From NCBI GenBank assembly GCA_963924555.1, contig OZ004581.1, forward strand, positions 6,797,338-6,861,337: a stretch of 64,000 nt of DNA, written 5' to 3'. Positions 53,845 to 64,000 of the stretch are shown piece after piece. Source of the stretch: Crambe crambe (lineage: Eukaryota > Porifera > Demospongiae > Poecilosclerida > Crambeidae). Made by a program: the position numbers and the translations under genes. Within the stretch, counting starts at the first letter, position 1. Each line of letters opens with the position of its first letter. The notes under the pieces are model-generated. The model did no database searches. It was not told where the DNA came from and was given only the letters and a program-made list of their open reading frames with translations.

Positions 53845-56800
53845 ATGATGACCCTAGCACTTGAGTTGTTCTTGTTGGTTGCTGTTCCAATTCAAAGTCA
53901 ACAAAGTGAGTTAAAGTTTTTGCTTAAAGGGTAGGTTGAATGAAAAAAAAATTTTTTTTTAAATATCACCAAAACCCTTTCAAGGTAGTCTATAAACTAA
54001 ATATATTATAATTTTAATTCACACTATAGCATAACACCCACAAAAAATCATTCTTTTCAGCTAGAAATCGACATTGACATTTACTTCCTGTTGTGGGCGG
54101 GGCTTAACGATGACGCAGATGTAGGGATTCGTTCGGCCATAATTATGCTATAAATTATGGCAACAGATGGTAGTCTAGGTGACCATAGTTCTGGAGAAAG
54201 CACTTTAGACTCAAGCTCTTCACTAGGAAGTAGTTCAGGTGACAGCTCCCTAGCACTTTCATATGAATCTTCTGAGTTTGAAGGTGCTGATGAGCCAGAA
54301 GGAGTGCATCCATTTCTCTATGAGCCTGTTACCAGTAGTGATAGGAGTGATTCAAGTGATGATGACTCACCTAGACTTCTCAATACAGATTGGTAAGTAA
54401 ACAACAGTTCAAGTGTATTGAATAGTTAGATTTTTTTTTTGTTTCTCAATGTTGAAGGTGCACTTGTGGTCACTGTATGATAATACCTACAGCTATAGAA
54501 TGTCTCTGCTGTAGTGAAATTACAGAAATGATGAATAAAAGATCAACAGAAGAAGTAGGGTGTATTACTCTTCACCCGGGGTTTCAAAGTGTTTGCTTGA
54601 ATAGCTCCTTCAATAGCATTTTCACCATACTGCTGTCTATAGCTATATGCGGTTTGGAGAACCCATGTATTCAAGCAAACACTTTGAAACCCCGGGTGAA
54701 GAGTAATACACCCTACTTAGTAATACACCCTACTTCTTCTGTTGATCTTTTATTCATCATTTCTGTAATTTCACTACAGCAGAGACATTCTATAGCTGTA
54801 GGTATTATCAAGTGCACCTTCAACATTGAGAAACAAAAAAAAAATCAATACACTTGAACTGTTGTTTACTTACCAATCTGTATTGAGAAGTCTAGGTGAG
54901 TCACCATCACTTGAATCACTCCCTTCATCATCATCACTACTGGTAACAGGCTCATAGAGAAATGGATGCATTCCTTCTGGCTCATCAGCACCTTCAAACT
55001 CAGAAGATGCATATGAAAGTGCTAGAGAGCTGTCACCTGAACTACTTCCTAGTGAAGAGCTTGAGTCTAAAGTGCTTTCTCCAGAACTATGGTCACCTAG
55101 ACTACCATCTGTTGCCATAATTCATAGCATGTGGCCAAATGAATCCCTACGTCTGCGTCATCGTTAAGCCCCGCCCACAACAGGAAGTAAATATCTAATG
55201 TCGATTTCTAGCTGAAAAGAATGATTTTTTGTGGGTGTTATGCTGTAGTGTGAATTAAAATTGTAATATATTTAGTTTATAGACTACCTTGAAAGGGTTT
55301 TGGTGATATTTTAAAAAAAATTTTTTTTTCATTCAACCTACCCTTTAAGATGTATCTAGCTATAGCGCATTGCCTTTTTTTCATTTTTCTGTCAGCCAGC
55401 GAGTCTGGATTACTGTAGCTTTCAAACTAGACCTTGGGTCTTAACTCCATCTAGCATAATGGCTATACGTAGACCTATAGGATAACAGCTCAGTTCCCAT
55501 GCACTTAGCTATAGCTAGAGGCTTATTTTAGTCTTCATTCATGGAGAGTTAACTTAATTTTTTTATATGGTTAGTTATATCCTTTTGTGGTATAGCCTTT
55601 TCAGCTTGATTTCAAGATTTATAGGATCTATATACGTACATACATAAAAAATCAGGTTATCTAAGCAACCGATAAGCCTTGTAAATATAGTTGCTAGCTA
55701 TAGCCATAATGTATACGTAAGCATAAAAAAATGCTTCAGCCTCATCATTACTTTGCTCCAGCACTTGTGTCATGAGATTACTTCACTTTGCCAGCCCTAG
55801 TTGCCCTGTACCCAGTCCATGGAGGATGCCTGTGTAAATTTGCATTCTTTCTATGTATAGTGATTGTTACTTGGAGAGGAAATGACATAACAAACAAACC
55901 AACACTGATATATCACGATGAGGTTCAAATTGTTCAATATTCACCTCCACCAGAACTTGTTAATCCTAGTGGTCCTGGTGGTCTACTCTGCACTTCTTCT
56001 ACACTCAGCCCTGTTGCTTGGTGGGCAGGAGATGGTAAATCACTCTTTGACTCTAATAGGGATGAAAGGAAGATCTACCAAATAATACCAAATGGAAACC
56101 TTACGGCCCAAGTGGTCCGTGATGGAAGAAATTCTACTTCTATAAAGAGAACTACTTTTCATAATGGATTGTTTTCTTGTCGACAGAATGGGGATATTTC
56201 AACAGCAGTTCCTGTGGGATTTTATGGCAGAGGTGAGATGATTCTGATCATGCATGCATAGAGCATATATATATATATATATACAGTATATAGCTAGTAG
56301 CTACGTACATGCAATCCATAATTCTTAAGTATAACAAGTTTGATAAGCTAGCTATCTACGTACGTATGTATGTAGCTACTTCAGGAAAATGGTTAGTACA
56401 TACGTACCTACTGTAGCTAGCTATGAGTTGGTATTTTATCACAGGTAATGCTATTATCAGAATAACTGGAATTTCCCTCGATATCACATCGTCTTCATTT
56501 GTTGGTACTTCACCAACTTTCACTCTGGTTGGCAATACTCGAGATGGCCCCCCTGAAATTTCCTTTTGGTCTAGAGATGGTGTGAAAATCACTGGTGGTG
56601 ACTCATTCAGCATTTCCGTTGGAGTAAATGGTGCAACCAACCCAACTGCATACAATTGTAGTCATTATCAGAGCACTTTAACAATGTCCGGGATGCTGCC
56701 AGGGATGTATAAGTACTCTGTCTCCAATAGAGCCACACCCAAAGTGCAAACTTCATCCTTTGCAATAGAAGGTTATTATTGATAGATTATTTAGTTTGAA

Positions 56801-58910
56801 TGAGTTGTAATTGCCACCCACTTAACAGTGTACCACAAGTCTAGGCCTGAACACTTAATTGCCATACACATGTATTATGTATGGAAATCATTCTTGGGAA
56901 AAGGACTATAAAGTTAGCTAGCTAGCTATTGGTAATGATGATCGATCAAAGCTTAATTGTCATCGCTAAAAGGAATTTGGTTCTAAAGTTATCGTGATAG
57001 CTAGATTGAAAATTGAAAACCAGGTACTATTCATATGTTCATATAGGTGCAGGTGCCACAGCTCCTAGTAACCTTATGGTTCTACAGAATGGGATTAACA
57101 CAGCATTGGTCTCTTGGACTCTACCATCCCTTCAACCTGTCAACGGGTACCGAATAGCAACAGGATCAAACCCCAATTTCACGACTGGTGTTAGTGTTCG
57201 TGCCAATGCGACTTCACACACTATTACCTTGGGGCTGGGGATGCACACGATTTACATCAGGGCAGAATCCCAGCATTTTCCTGGTGTTGTAGTGGGACCA
57301 GTGACTGTCAATATGCTATGTAAGGCTGTGAGCTATTTGTAATAGCTAATTATCATGAATGTTTTAAATTAGTATGAGATATGGGGAGTATAGCTAGGAT
57401 TTATGATTTGGTGGTAGCTAATTATTCATAATTATAATTATAGATGCCCATTATTTAAGTATTATATTCAACATTTTGCTCCCTATTATTCAAGAGACAA
57501 CCCCCTATTATTCAAAACAGAGTGATGACAACACTCTGACTGACTGACCAATGTGGCTAGAGACAAGTAATAAGGATCATTATTAAGGATGTACATTGAC
57601 AGGATTGACAGTCATAATTATTACACAGTTCATTAACAAATCAATTATTGTACTGAAGCATCAAAGATGTCTCAGTTCGAGCCTATTATTCAATTTCTGA
57701 AAGAAGCTACCTATTATTCAAAAAATTATTCCTGAATAATTAGCTCAGGCCTATTTGGTGGGGCCAAAATGACCTACCATACACTTTTAGCTGACCACAC
57801 CCATTTTTCAGTCATACTAAACGTTTTTTCCATTATATTTTACTGGGGCAATTAAGTGCCCCAGTTACCCTAATGGTAACTACTCCTCTGGTCAGATATG
57901 GGGAGATATCTGACGAGCCGAAATATCTCAGCAGCTGAGTGTCAGCCTAACCTCACCATATGTATAATAGCTGCAAGTGATTCATTCTTATAATAGTTAT
58001 AGCTATGCCCATAACTAAAGTCTATTGGCATTCACTTTGTCCCTCGATCATTCACTATAAAATTCTTAATTCTTAACCGAATTTCTACAGCATCAACAGA
58101 GTGCTGATTATATAGCTACTCTCTCTGCTGCATGGTGTTCGAAATTTGAAATTTGGTTAAGAATCTTCACTACAATAATTATAACTCAATAGTGCATTGT
58201 AGCTAAGCCCGATAAAGATGAGGCTACAGACTCAATTACGTATTTATGTTCATGCATAATTATATCGATCTATATAAAAACAGGTCAAGACTTGTCTGTG
58301 GCTGTGGGTGTGTCTATCTTCATGACCATCATTGCATACACTGCTATTATGTCTATCATACTTGTGCTGTTGTATGTGTGCTCAAGGTAAAAGTGAGCGA
58401 CTGCTAGTGCACCAGCTCCCCCCCACCCCCACCACTCCCCCTTCCAAAATAATAACATGGCATTAGATATAATTATAGCTCAAGAATTTAAAGTTTTCTT
58501 CACAGTCTCTTCCAGTAATGACAATAAGCCATGTGAGAAAGTAATGAGACTTATATATAGCTGTATTATATTTATAGATCATTCTCTTCTAGTGTATGTA
58601 CATTAAATAATGGAGATGTACAATGTACATAAAATTGGGGGGGGAGGGGAGGGGGATAGAACATAGACTCCCCTACTAGCCTGATAGCTAATTATTCCAG
58701 ACACATGGTAGGGAAATGATTAAACTACAGATGTTTCTATAGCTAAGTTGCCATGTATAACTAATTCTATTGGACCACCTAAAGAGCCTGGCCAACATTA
58801 AAATTGATCTTTATACTAAGTGGTCATAATAACCATGGAAGTTTCACTGCAGGAAGAAGAGAAAAGGAACTGGAAATAGAAACTCATATGAGGTTACAAA
58901 TATAAAGTAA
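53845..58910 (+). CDS. Type I membrane receptor with two Ig-like domains, one FN3 domain and one TM helix (6 exons, 397 aa)
   Basis: Exons are 53845-53905, 55861-56232, 56445-56771, 57047-57319, 58284-58386 and 58853-58910. Phases match throughout (mostly 1). Residues 1-20 are a signal peptide (MTLALELFLLVAVPIQSQ). The first Ig-like domain has Cys64, Trp74/75 and the GLFSC Cys127. A second Ig-like domain (about 150-250) lacks the canonical Cys pair and ends GMYKYSVSNRA. An FN3 domain (about 256-342) has APSNLMV, VSWTLP and GYRIATGS. TM is about 350-376, then a basic stop-transfer RKKRK and a short tail ending SYEVTNIK. Exon 3 uses a weak donor (GAAG|GTTATT), and the last AAAGTAAG could be a donor instead of the stop. 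Adhesion or immune-type recognition is plausible; the ligand is unknown. Intron 1 contains a 1.4-kb foldback element. Confidence 0.7.
54157..54602 (+). CDS. P2X7 C-terminus-like ORF in the left arm of the foldback (fragment)
   Basis: Exon 1 (54157-54392) starts MATDGSLGDHSSGESTLDSS, a Ser/Asp-rich stretch, then HPFLYEPVTSSD. Exon 2 starts at 54458, joined in phase at the Trp codon. It reads WCTCGHCMIIPTAIECLCCS and then GCITLHPGFQSVCLN. The WC.CG.C...PT..ECLCC...GCIT order is the Cys-rich pattern of the cytosolic P2X7 C-terminal (ballast) domain, which also occurs in stand-alone invertebrate proteins. The frame then runs into the spacer and the opposite arm, so the native C-terminus is missing. 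Confidence 0.55.
54680..55118 (-). pseudogene. Mirrored, broken P2X7 C-terminus-like ORF in the right arm
   Basis: Exon 1 (55118-54874) keeps the same MATDGSLGDHSSGESTLDSS start and the GATTG|GTAAGT donor, with a slightly longer Asp/Ser run. The following exon lacks 13 bp around the WC.CG.C segment, so the frame is lost. It also has a 20-bp tandem duplication near 54710-54745. Confidence 0.55.
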
Positions 58911-59189
58911 GTTAGTAGTTAAGACTACACAGCAACGTAGTTACTAGCAGCTCATAACCACTTGATTTCACAACTCCTACAGCATTATTACATAATGCAT
59001 CTTTTTGAAAATGTCAAAGAAACTTCATTTCAGTATGTAGCTCGTTATCTAAAAGCTAGGTCTCCAGTTTAATTGTTTAGCTAGCTATTTATTCTGGTGC
59101 TCCAGTCAATCCTTACTGCACTACAGTACACATGCATGCTCATCCTATTGTAGCAGTACTTGGATGAGGTAGAAATCGAATATTATTAT

Positions 59190-59345
59190 TGGCCACTTTT
59201 CATACTTTAGCTGTCCATAACTCATGACTACTAGTGGCCTAGGTCTTGAAATTTGCTATAGCTAGTGATAGTTCAATCATTATAGAACACATGACAGAAG
59301 TTTGGGACAATTTCATCAAAGCATGCATGTTTGAGAAAATTTCTA
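59190..59345. repeat. Dispersed repeat, copy 2
   Basis: Shares CATACTTTAGCTGTCCATAA, GGTCTTGAAATTTGCTATAG and AAGTTTGGGACAATTTCATC with 935-1345 and 62105-62275, in the same order. Confidence 0.7.
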
Positions 59346-59980
59346 CCTGGAACTGTTGCATTATAATAATATCCTAAGGCTTGAAAAAATAGCTTGCTAT
59401 AGAGTTATAATAATAATGTTGGCTATAATGGTATTATAGCTATGTTAGGATGAGTGCTAGAGAAGAAATGGATTGCTTATGCAGCCCCGGCCCCATCAGT
59501 GCAAAATCTTGAAGGGCTTCAATCAACTGATAGCTAGCTACTGAAAATAATTAGCTATAGCTAGCTATATAGTGCATTAATTAGCTATTAATAATAATTA
59601 ATTTTTATGCTGACTTGAATCACTATTAATTTTTATAGTTAGCTACATACTATGCATATACCTACCTATAGCATGCTCTGACCCACATTGAGTTTATAAA
59701 GAATGCTATTGATCAATGAAAAATTTAAATAAGCCCTACTTGTGATTAAAATCTACGTAAGATCAGAGTACTTGGTTGTAGTACAGGCACACCCAAGAAG
59801 TTGGTCAGGGTGCCTACATATAATTTTGTCCCAATATACTCACTGTTTTGTTTTTAGTGTGTGCAGCTATTGGGACAATTTTCTATGAAGTAAACACTTT
59901 CATTTTTACAAGACGGTTATAGCTACTATATTGCTCTCATGCACCCTCAGGCTCTAGCAATATAAAGCTACAGCCTTCTG

Positions 59981-60161
59981 CATGGTTGTGGAATATAACC
60001 TATACTTGCAGCATGGGACAACCAATATGTGCAGAGTCAATATAACACTGATGATTTACGTATAGCTATGCATATAAATCATCAGTGTTATGTATATTGA
60101 CTCTGCACGTATTGGTTGTCCCATGCTGCAAATAGCTATAGGTCATATTCCACAACTATGG
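59981..60161. mobile_element. About 180-bp foldback MITE
   Basis: CATGGTTGTGGAATATAACC at the left and GGTCATATTCCACAACTAT at the right are inverted. The stem continues through GCATGGGACAACCAATA and ACACTGATGATTTA to a short loop near 60065. Confidence 0.8.
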
Positions 60162-60424
60162 CTATTATGGTTGCCACAATTATTGTTATGATAGCTGCAG
60201 TGCAATGTGATAAGTTAGTATTATACAAATAATAACAGCTATTGCATGAGATTAATTTGCTTTCACTTTGTCACACGTGCAAGTAACTAAGTAGCTATCA
60301 TTATTATAGCTAACACCATAATCCTTCGATGAATATACAGAGCAGTGTGATTTAGCCATCATTATTCTATGAACTATATACAATAATTGCTTGCTACAAC
60401 CACTAGACAACTTGATGAATGATG

Positions 60425-61556
60425 AATGATAGCCTTGATGATTTTGAATCTTTTGCAAGTATGCCAGTGAGAATGGCACTATACTGATGAAGTGTGGGAG
60501 CTTGGAGAGTACAGAACAAGTGGGATCGTGCTGGCAGTATTCCAGACCTTCTCCTGATAGGTCTGCCATGGAACTTGATGGTGATTGTGACCATAGTCAA
60601 AGAGAAGCTCTACAAGCAACCCACCGTTGTACTCCTCCTGAATCTAGTCATCACTGAACTACTCTATCTGATAACTCTAATGCCCCTATTCATAGTAGTC
60701 GGATCTGCTGGCGAGTTTATTTTTGGAAGTAACGATTCGATGAGGTGCAATTCATGTGGAGGAATAGCAATACTGGGTATCCCTTTCTCCATTTCAATCA
60801 TTTACGCAATAGCTTTACTATCATTGGATAGATTTCTCTATTTTTATAAGCCCCTTCGCTACGAAAATATCATCACTGTACCTAGAATATTCATAGTAAT
60901 TTCAGTGATATGGGTTATTGGCTTTATAATCGCATCAATTCCCCTTTTTGACATCAAAATTTTATCCAAAAATACATTTTTTCATCGTGCATTTGGCACA
61001 TGCAAACAGATACACCAGAAAAAGCAATTTCACCTCATCAAAGTTTTTGGAGGTATCCTCTCTCATATCATGGCTGCCTCTAATTATACTTGCCATTCTG
61101 TTCTCCACTAAAAAAGATCGAAAACACTATAAAGCAGTCCCGACTCCTTTTCAAGTAATAGCATTACTACTTTTCACTGCACAGGCGGTAATTCATCCCA
61201 TACTTGAGACCATTCTTACTCGTGATGTTAGAAAGCCGCTAAAACAATTTTTTTTTTGTTGTGTGAATAAAAAAAACTCTGGGAAACACACTACATTTTC
61301 TGCTACATACTCGCAATTCCTCGAAGTGTGTCCTCGGCAGGTTGAGATCAGCTGCAGCTGTGAAAATGTTTCATGCTGGAGACTGGCGGCATTCTGTATT
61401 GTAATCTCTGAAAAGGAAGAAATTAGTGATATGAATAATCATATTAATGAGAGAGGAGATACCATCACTACTGTCACTCCTACTTCATATATCATGCAGT
61501 CAAGTCCACATGCAATAATTCCCGAGGAACCATCCCCAAATCACAATCACTATTAA
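60425..61556 (+). pseudogene. Broken rhodopsin-like GPCR, paralogue of 44734-45972
   Basis: The start region is frameshifted, with stops before TM1. From GLPWNLMVIVTIVKEKLYKQ onward TM1-TM4 read well (60560-60990; DRF motif kept; TM2 Asp replaced by Glu in LNLVITELL). TM5 and most of loop 3, about 65 residues, are missing: GTC joins directly to KQIHQKKQFHLIKVFGG. A further frameshift after KVFGG moves TM6-TM7 (SWLPLIILAILF, HPILETILTRDVRKPL) and the tail into another frame ending at 61556. A receptor missing TM5 cannot be normal. The upstream hairpin is shared with the intact paralogue. Confidence 0.85.
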
Positions 61557-62104
61557 TAAGAATCATTAAAATCGAATAATTATTCTTACATCATGTAGCT
61601 ATGCATAACTGAATAACTGTAACAGGAATTCTCAGATTCTTTTGAAGTGATGAAAACATTATGAAGCTGCATCCACAAGTAGTCTTAAGAATTTCAAAAT
61701 CTCCATCTCTTCCTTTGATACTCGAAAGGTGAAGACTGTAGTCTTTTCCATGCTAGCTAGCTATTATGTAATTTCTTGACTTTCCATGCATTCTCCAGTA
61801 GTTAATCAGCTATGTAGCAATAGCTATAAGTAAAACTAGCTTTATGCAAGCAGTAAAAGTGGGCATAGCCATGAATGCATGCAGGATTATTCCCCAGATA
61901 ACACTGCAGCCATAGCTATAGCTAGAAATACTAGCTAGAATACAGTGTAATTTTTCCTCGGATTAGCCATAACTGACTTATATGTTTTAGTGGTTAGAGT
62001 ACATAGAACAGTTTCTGCACATAATGATTATGCGTACATTGCAAATGGTCATAATAGTAGATGTGATAGTCAAACCAATAATTATTAGACGCACTGATAC
62101 GTAC

Positions 62105-62275
62105 TTGGCCACTTTTCCATACTTTAGCTGACCATAACTCATGACTGCTAGTGGCCTACGTACGTAGGTCTTGAACTTTGCTATAAAGATATATATTTCA
62201 ATAATTTATAAGAACACAGAAGTTTAATATTCATCAAAGCATGTTTGAGAAATTGCCCATTCAATTTAGCCTGCT
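62105..62275. repeat. Dispersed repeat, copy 3
   Basis: Same ordered blocks as copies 1 and 2: CATACTTTAGCTGACCATAA, GGTCTTGAACTTTGCTATAA, CATCAAAGCATGTTTGAGAA. Confidence 0.7.
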
Positions 62276-62890
62276 AAAAAGCAGAGAGTAACTAATTGGT
62301 GTTAAATCATCTAGCTATAATAACCATTTCCAGTCTGTTTCTGGTCATTTTTGTAGCAATATAGCTAGCAAAAATAGTTATATGGAACAACTATATTAAT
62401 AACCTTACAGAGATTGGGACCATGTATAAATTCCCTTTCTTAAGTAGCTATGACTCTATAGCTATACTTCCTCTAAAGTCTAGTCCGTGCATGACTTTGC
62501 ATGGGAAACTACATGTAACTGGCTATACATATAATATTTTGTAACTATATATGATTATAATGTGCAGTTGTTTCTTGTAACAGTTGTTGACTGGGGAAAC
62601 ATTTACACTGAGATGAAATAGTTGTGACAAGAGGGAGTAGGAAGAAGTAGGAGGGAAACTATAGCTTATAGCTAATACATTATGATTTGATGAAAATGTC
62701 AAGTTTCATCTGCCGTCTACGTACAGGGGGGATTTTTTGTTACATCATGCAAGAGCACCTTGCTAATGTTGTTATGTCATGTCTTGTCTATGCAGCTAGC
62801 TACAATGTTGGATGGATGTGGCTATGTACTATGTACATGTAGGAAGGACTGGAAAATAAATATTAGCCAAGTGCTGAGGGCATAAGTATG

Positions 62891-63090
62891 ATAAAGGAAA
62901 AAATATATATTCTAAATAAAAAAAGACAAGTAGCTAGTAGATATAGGGATGGCTAATATGTACGGTTCCAAAAAGTTCAGCAACAAGTGAGTCAAGTAAC
63001 CCCTTACCCATACCCATCACCAAACTCAAGAACCACACCAATATTATTACCAAACTACAAGCTAACTATTCCTACTTGCACTCCTAGCTC
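62891..63090. repeat. Rearranged half-copy of the 19241-19545 foldback
   Basis: Shares AAAGGAAAAAATAT-TATTCT, AAATAAAAAA, AGGGATGGCT, GTTCAGCAACAAG and AAGTAACCCCTTACCCAT in order with the left arm at 19241-19350. It has no complementary right arm. Confidence 0.7.
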
Positions 63091-63144
63091 TAATACGTAG
63101 CTATGCTTCAATAAAATTTTCTGGTATCAACTAAATTAAGTTGT

Positions 63145-63276
63145 GATGGCCTAAATCTAGCTGGGCTGTAAATGTAGCTCGTATGAAAACAATCCCATAG
63201 CTAGCTAATGGCAGTTGTAAATGTAGGGATTGTTTTCATACGAGGCTGCATACAGCCCAGCTAGATTTAGGCCATC
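63145..63276. mobile_element. About 132-bp foldback MITE
   Basis: GATGGCCTAAATCTAGCTGG at the left pairs with CCAGCTAGATTTAGGCCATC at the right. CGTATGAAAACAATCCC is paired further in, with a loop of about 30 bp. Confidence 0.85.
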
Positions 63277-63882
63277 CCTATACCTTGTGCTCACTTGTTT
63301 CCATCCTTTTTTTGTGTAGCTGGCTAGCTATAGCTAAGACGTGCTTTAGCTTTTCCTTTGTAGTGACTGTGAAGTTGGAAGTAATGAGGCTACAGTTCTA
63401 TACTAAGCCAGATAGCTATATCCCAACATAACCATTTTACTAACTTATCTTTTGTACTAGAGATTGAAGAATTAATTTCTTGTCAGGTGGCCCCGCCCCT
63501 CCAGCGCACGTGTGCTGGCTTCAAAATGGTGGAGAAAGACTAGCTAGTGTTCCAAGTGCTATTGATATCACTGAATTGTGAAGCAGAACCTTAATAGTCA
63601 AAATTAATAGCAAAAGATCAGCCTCTATGTGCCGCTCTAACAGATGGCCATAACAGAATTGTAGCCAGTGAGTCAATACGTCAATCTTATTATTAAAGAA
63701 AAAGAAAAAGAACAAAAGTCAATTAATTTTCAGCAAATGAATTTTAGAACATCCTTCCTTCTTCTGTGTATAGATGTACTAATTCACTATAGCCTTCTGA
63801 GAACCTGAAGAGTAAGGGTAGAAGAGAAAGAAGAATTTTTAATTTATATAATCTTATGACCTTTGACCTGCCATCCCTACTT

Positions 63883-63907
63883 AGAGAGTGCTACCGCACT
63901 CTCTGAT
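63883..63907. repeat. Short palindromic motif shared with 8868-8892
   Basis: AGAGAGTGCTACCGCACTCT followed by CTGAT, one base different from the copy at 8868. Confidence 0.5.
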
Positions 63908-64000
63908 TATGTATGCTCCATGACACTAAAATTAATATTCAGCTGCAAAATTAAGTCCATAGTCTATAGCTACAGGAAATTGCTACACTAAGATAAAACT

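Larger units (their letters stand above)
53923..55349. mobile_element. 1.43-kb foldback element at a TTAA site carrying mirrored P2X7-C-like ORFs
   Basis: CTTAAAGGGTAGGTTGAATG at the left and its exact complement at the right bound two arms of about 680 bp. A spacer of about 70 bp separates them near 54605-54670. TTAA at both tips fits the target duplication of piggyBac or Kolobok-type elements. The arms have diverged independently, with a 20-bp duplication and a 13-bp deletion in the right arm, so the palindrome is not an assembly echo. It lies in intron 1 of the Ig/FN3 receptor. Confidence 0.8.
58911..60424. other. Intergenic: dispersed repeat, hairpin and foldback
   Basis: Holds repeat copy 2 (59190-59345), the GTCCCAATA hairpin (59822-59881) shared with 44246-44301, and the foldback 59981-60161. 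No gene is seen. Confidence 0.55.
61557..64000. other. Intergenic to window end, repeat-bearing
   Basis: Contains repeat copy 3 (62105-62275), a relative of the 19.2-kb foldback (62891-63090), the foldback 63145-63276 and the small palindrome 63883-63907. No ORF of coding character was seen. Confidence 0.55.

Noticed and set aside
1-64000. tRNA, rRNA or other structured RNA genes
   Set aside because: No cloverleaf with A/B box sequence or rRNA core was recognised. The many perfect hairpins are better explained as foldback elements.

Overview
The window looks like nuclear DNA of a sponge, most likely the demosponge Amphimedon queenslandica or a close relative. This is inferred from composition and gene content; no database search was possible. 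It is AT-rich, densely sprinkled with TAGCTAGCTA-type words, and has short exons with GT-AG introns. It carries animal-type receptors (class C and rhodopsin-like GPCRs, an Ig/FN3 receptor) and very many small foldback and terminal-inverted-repeat elements.

Region 1 (about 2-39 kb) is a segmental duplication. The core cassette is a convergent pair. On the + strand is a five-exon gene for a predicted membrane-anchored caspase/metacaspase-fold protein (A: 3622-12981, 700 aa; B: 21012-25860, 673 aa). On the - strand is an intronless GABA-B-like class C GPCR (A: 15485-17713; B: 28354-30582). A third GPCR copy (C: 36057-38270) has no caspase-like partner in the window. A decayed fatty-acid-elongase (ELO) fragment and a small minus-strand exon travel with the duplication. 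From the last exon of the caspase gene through the GPCR start codon, A and B are almost identical. Upstream of that they have diverged and hold different transposon insertions, two of which have precise empty sites in copy B. A palindrome resembling an NRF-1 site lies about 45 bp upstream of GPCR A and C; in B it was pushed about 2.7 kb away by inserted repeats.

Region 2 (39-51 kb) holds a two-exon gene fragment of unknown function (39540-40360) and a 1.95-kb inverted-repeat element containing a decayed multicopy ORF. It also has an intact rhodopsin-like GPCR with a 9-residue tandem duplication in TM6 (44734-45972), a pogo-like element, and a 2.0-kb element with nested foldbacks.

Region 3 (51-64 kb) holds a small secreted ten-cysteine protein (51630-52398) and a six-exon type I receptor with two Ig-like domains, one FN3 domain and one TM helix (53845-58910). 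Intron 1 of that receptor contains a 1.4-kb foldback element whose two arms each carry a P2X7-C-terminus-like ORF. A broken paralogue of the rhodopsin-like GPCR follows (60425-61556). The rest is repeat-rich intergenic DNA.

The best candidate for an undescribed system is the membrane-anchored caspase-fold protein. Its predicted layout is a cytosolic catalytic domain with a His/Cys pair, TM1, a glycosylated ectodomain of about 270 residues, and TM2. It is co-duplicated tail-to-tail with an orphan GABA-B-like receptor. A functional link between the two is only an inference.
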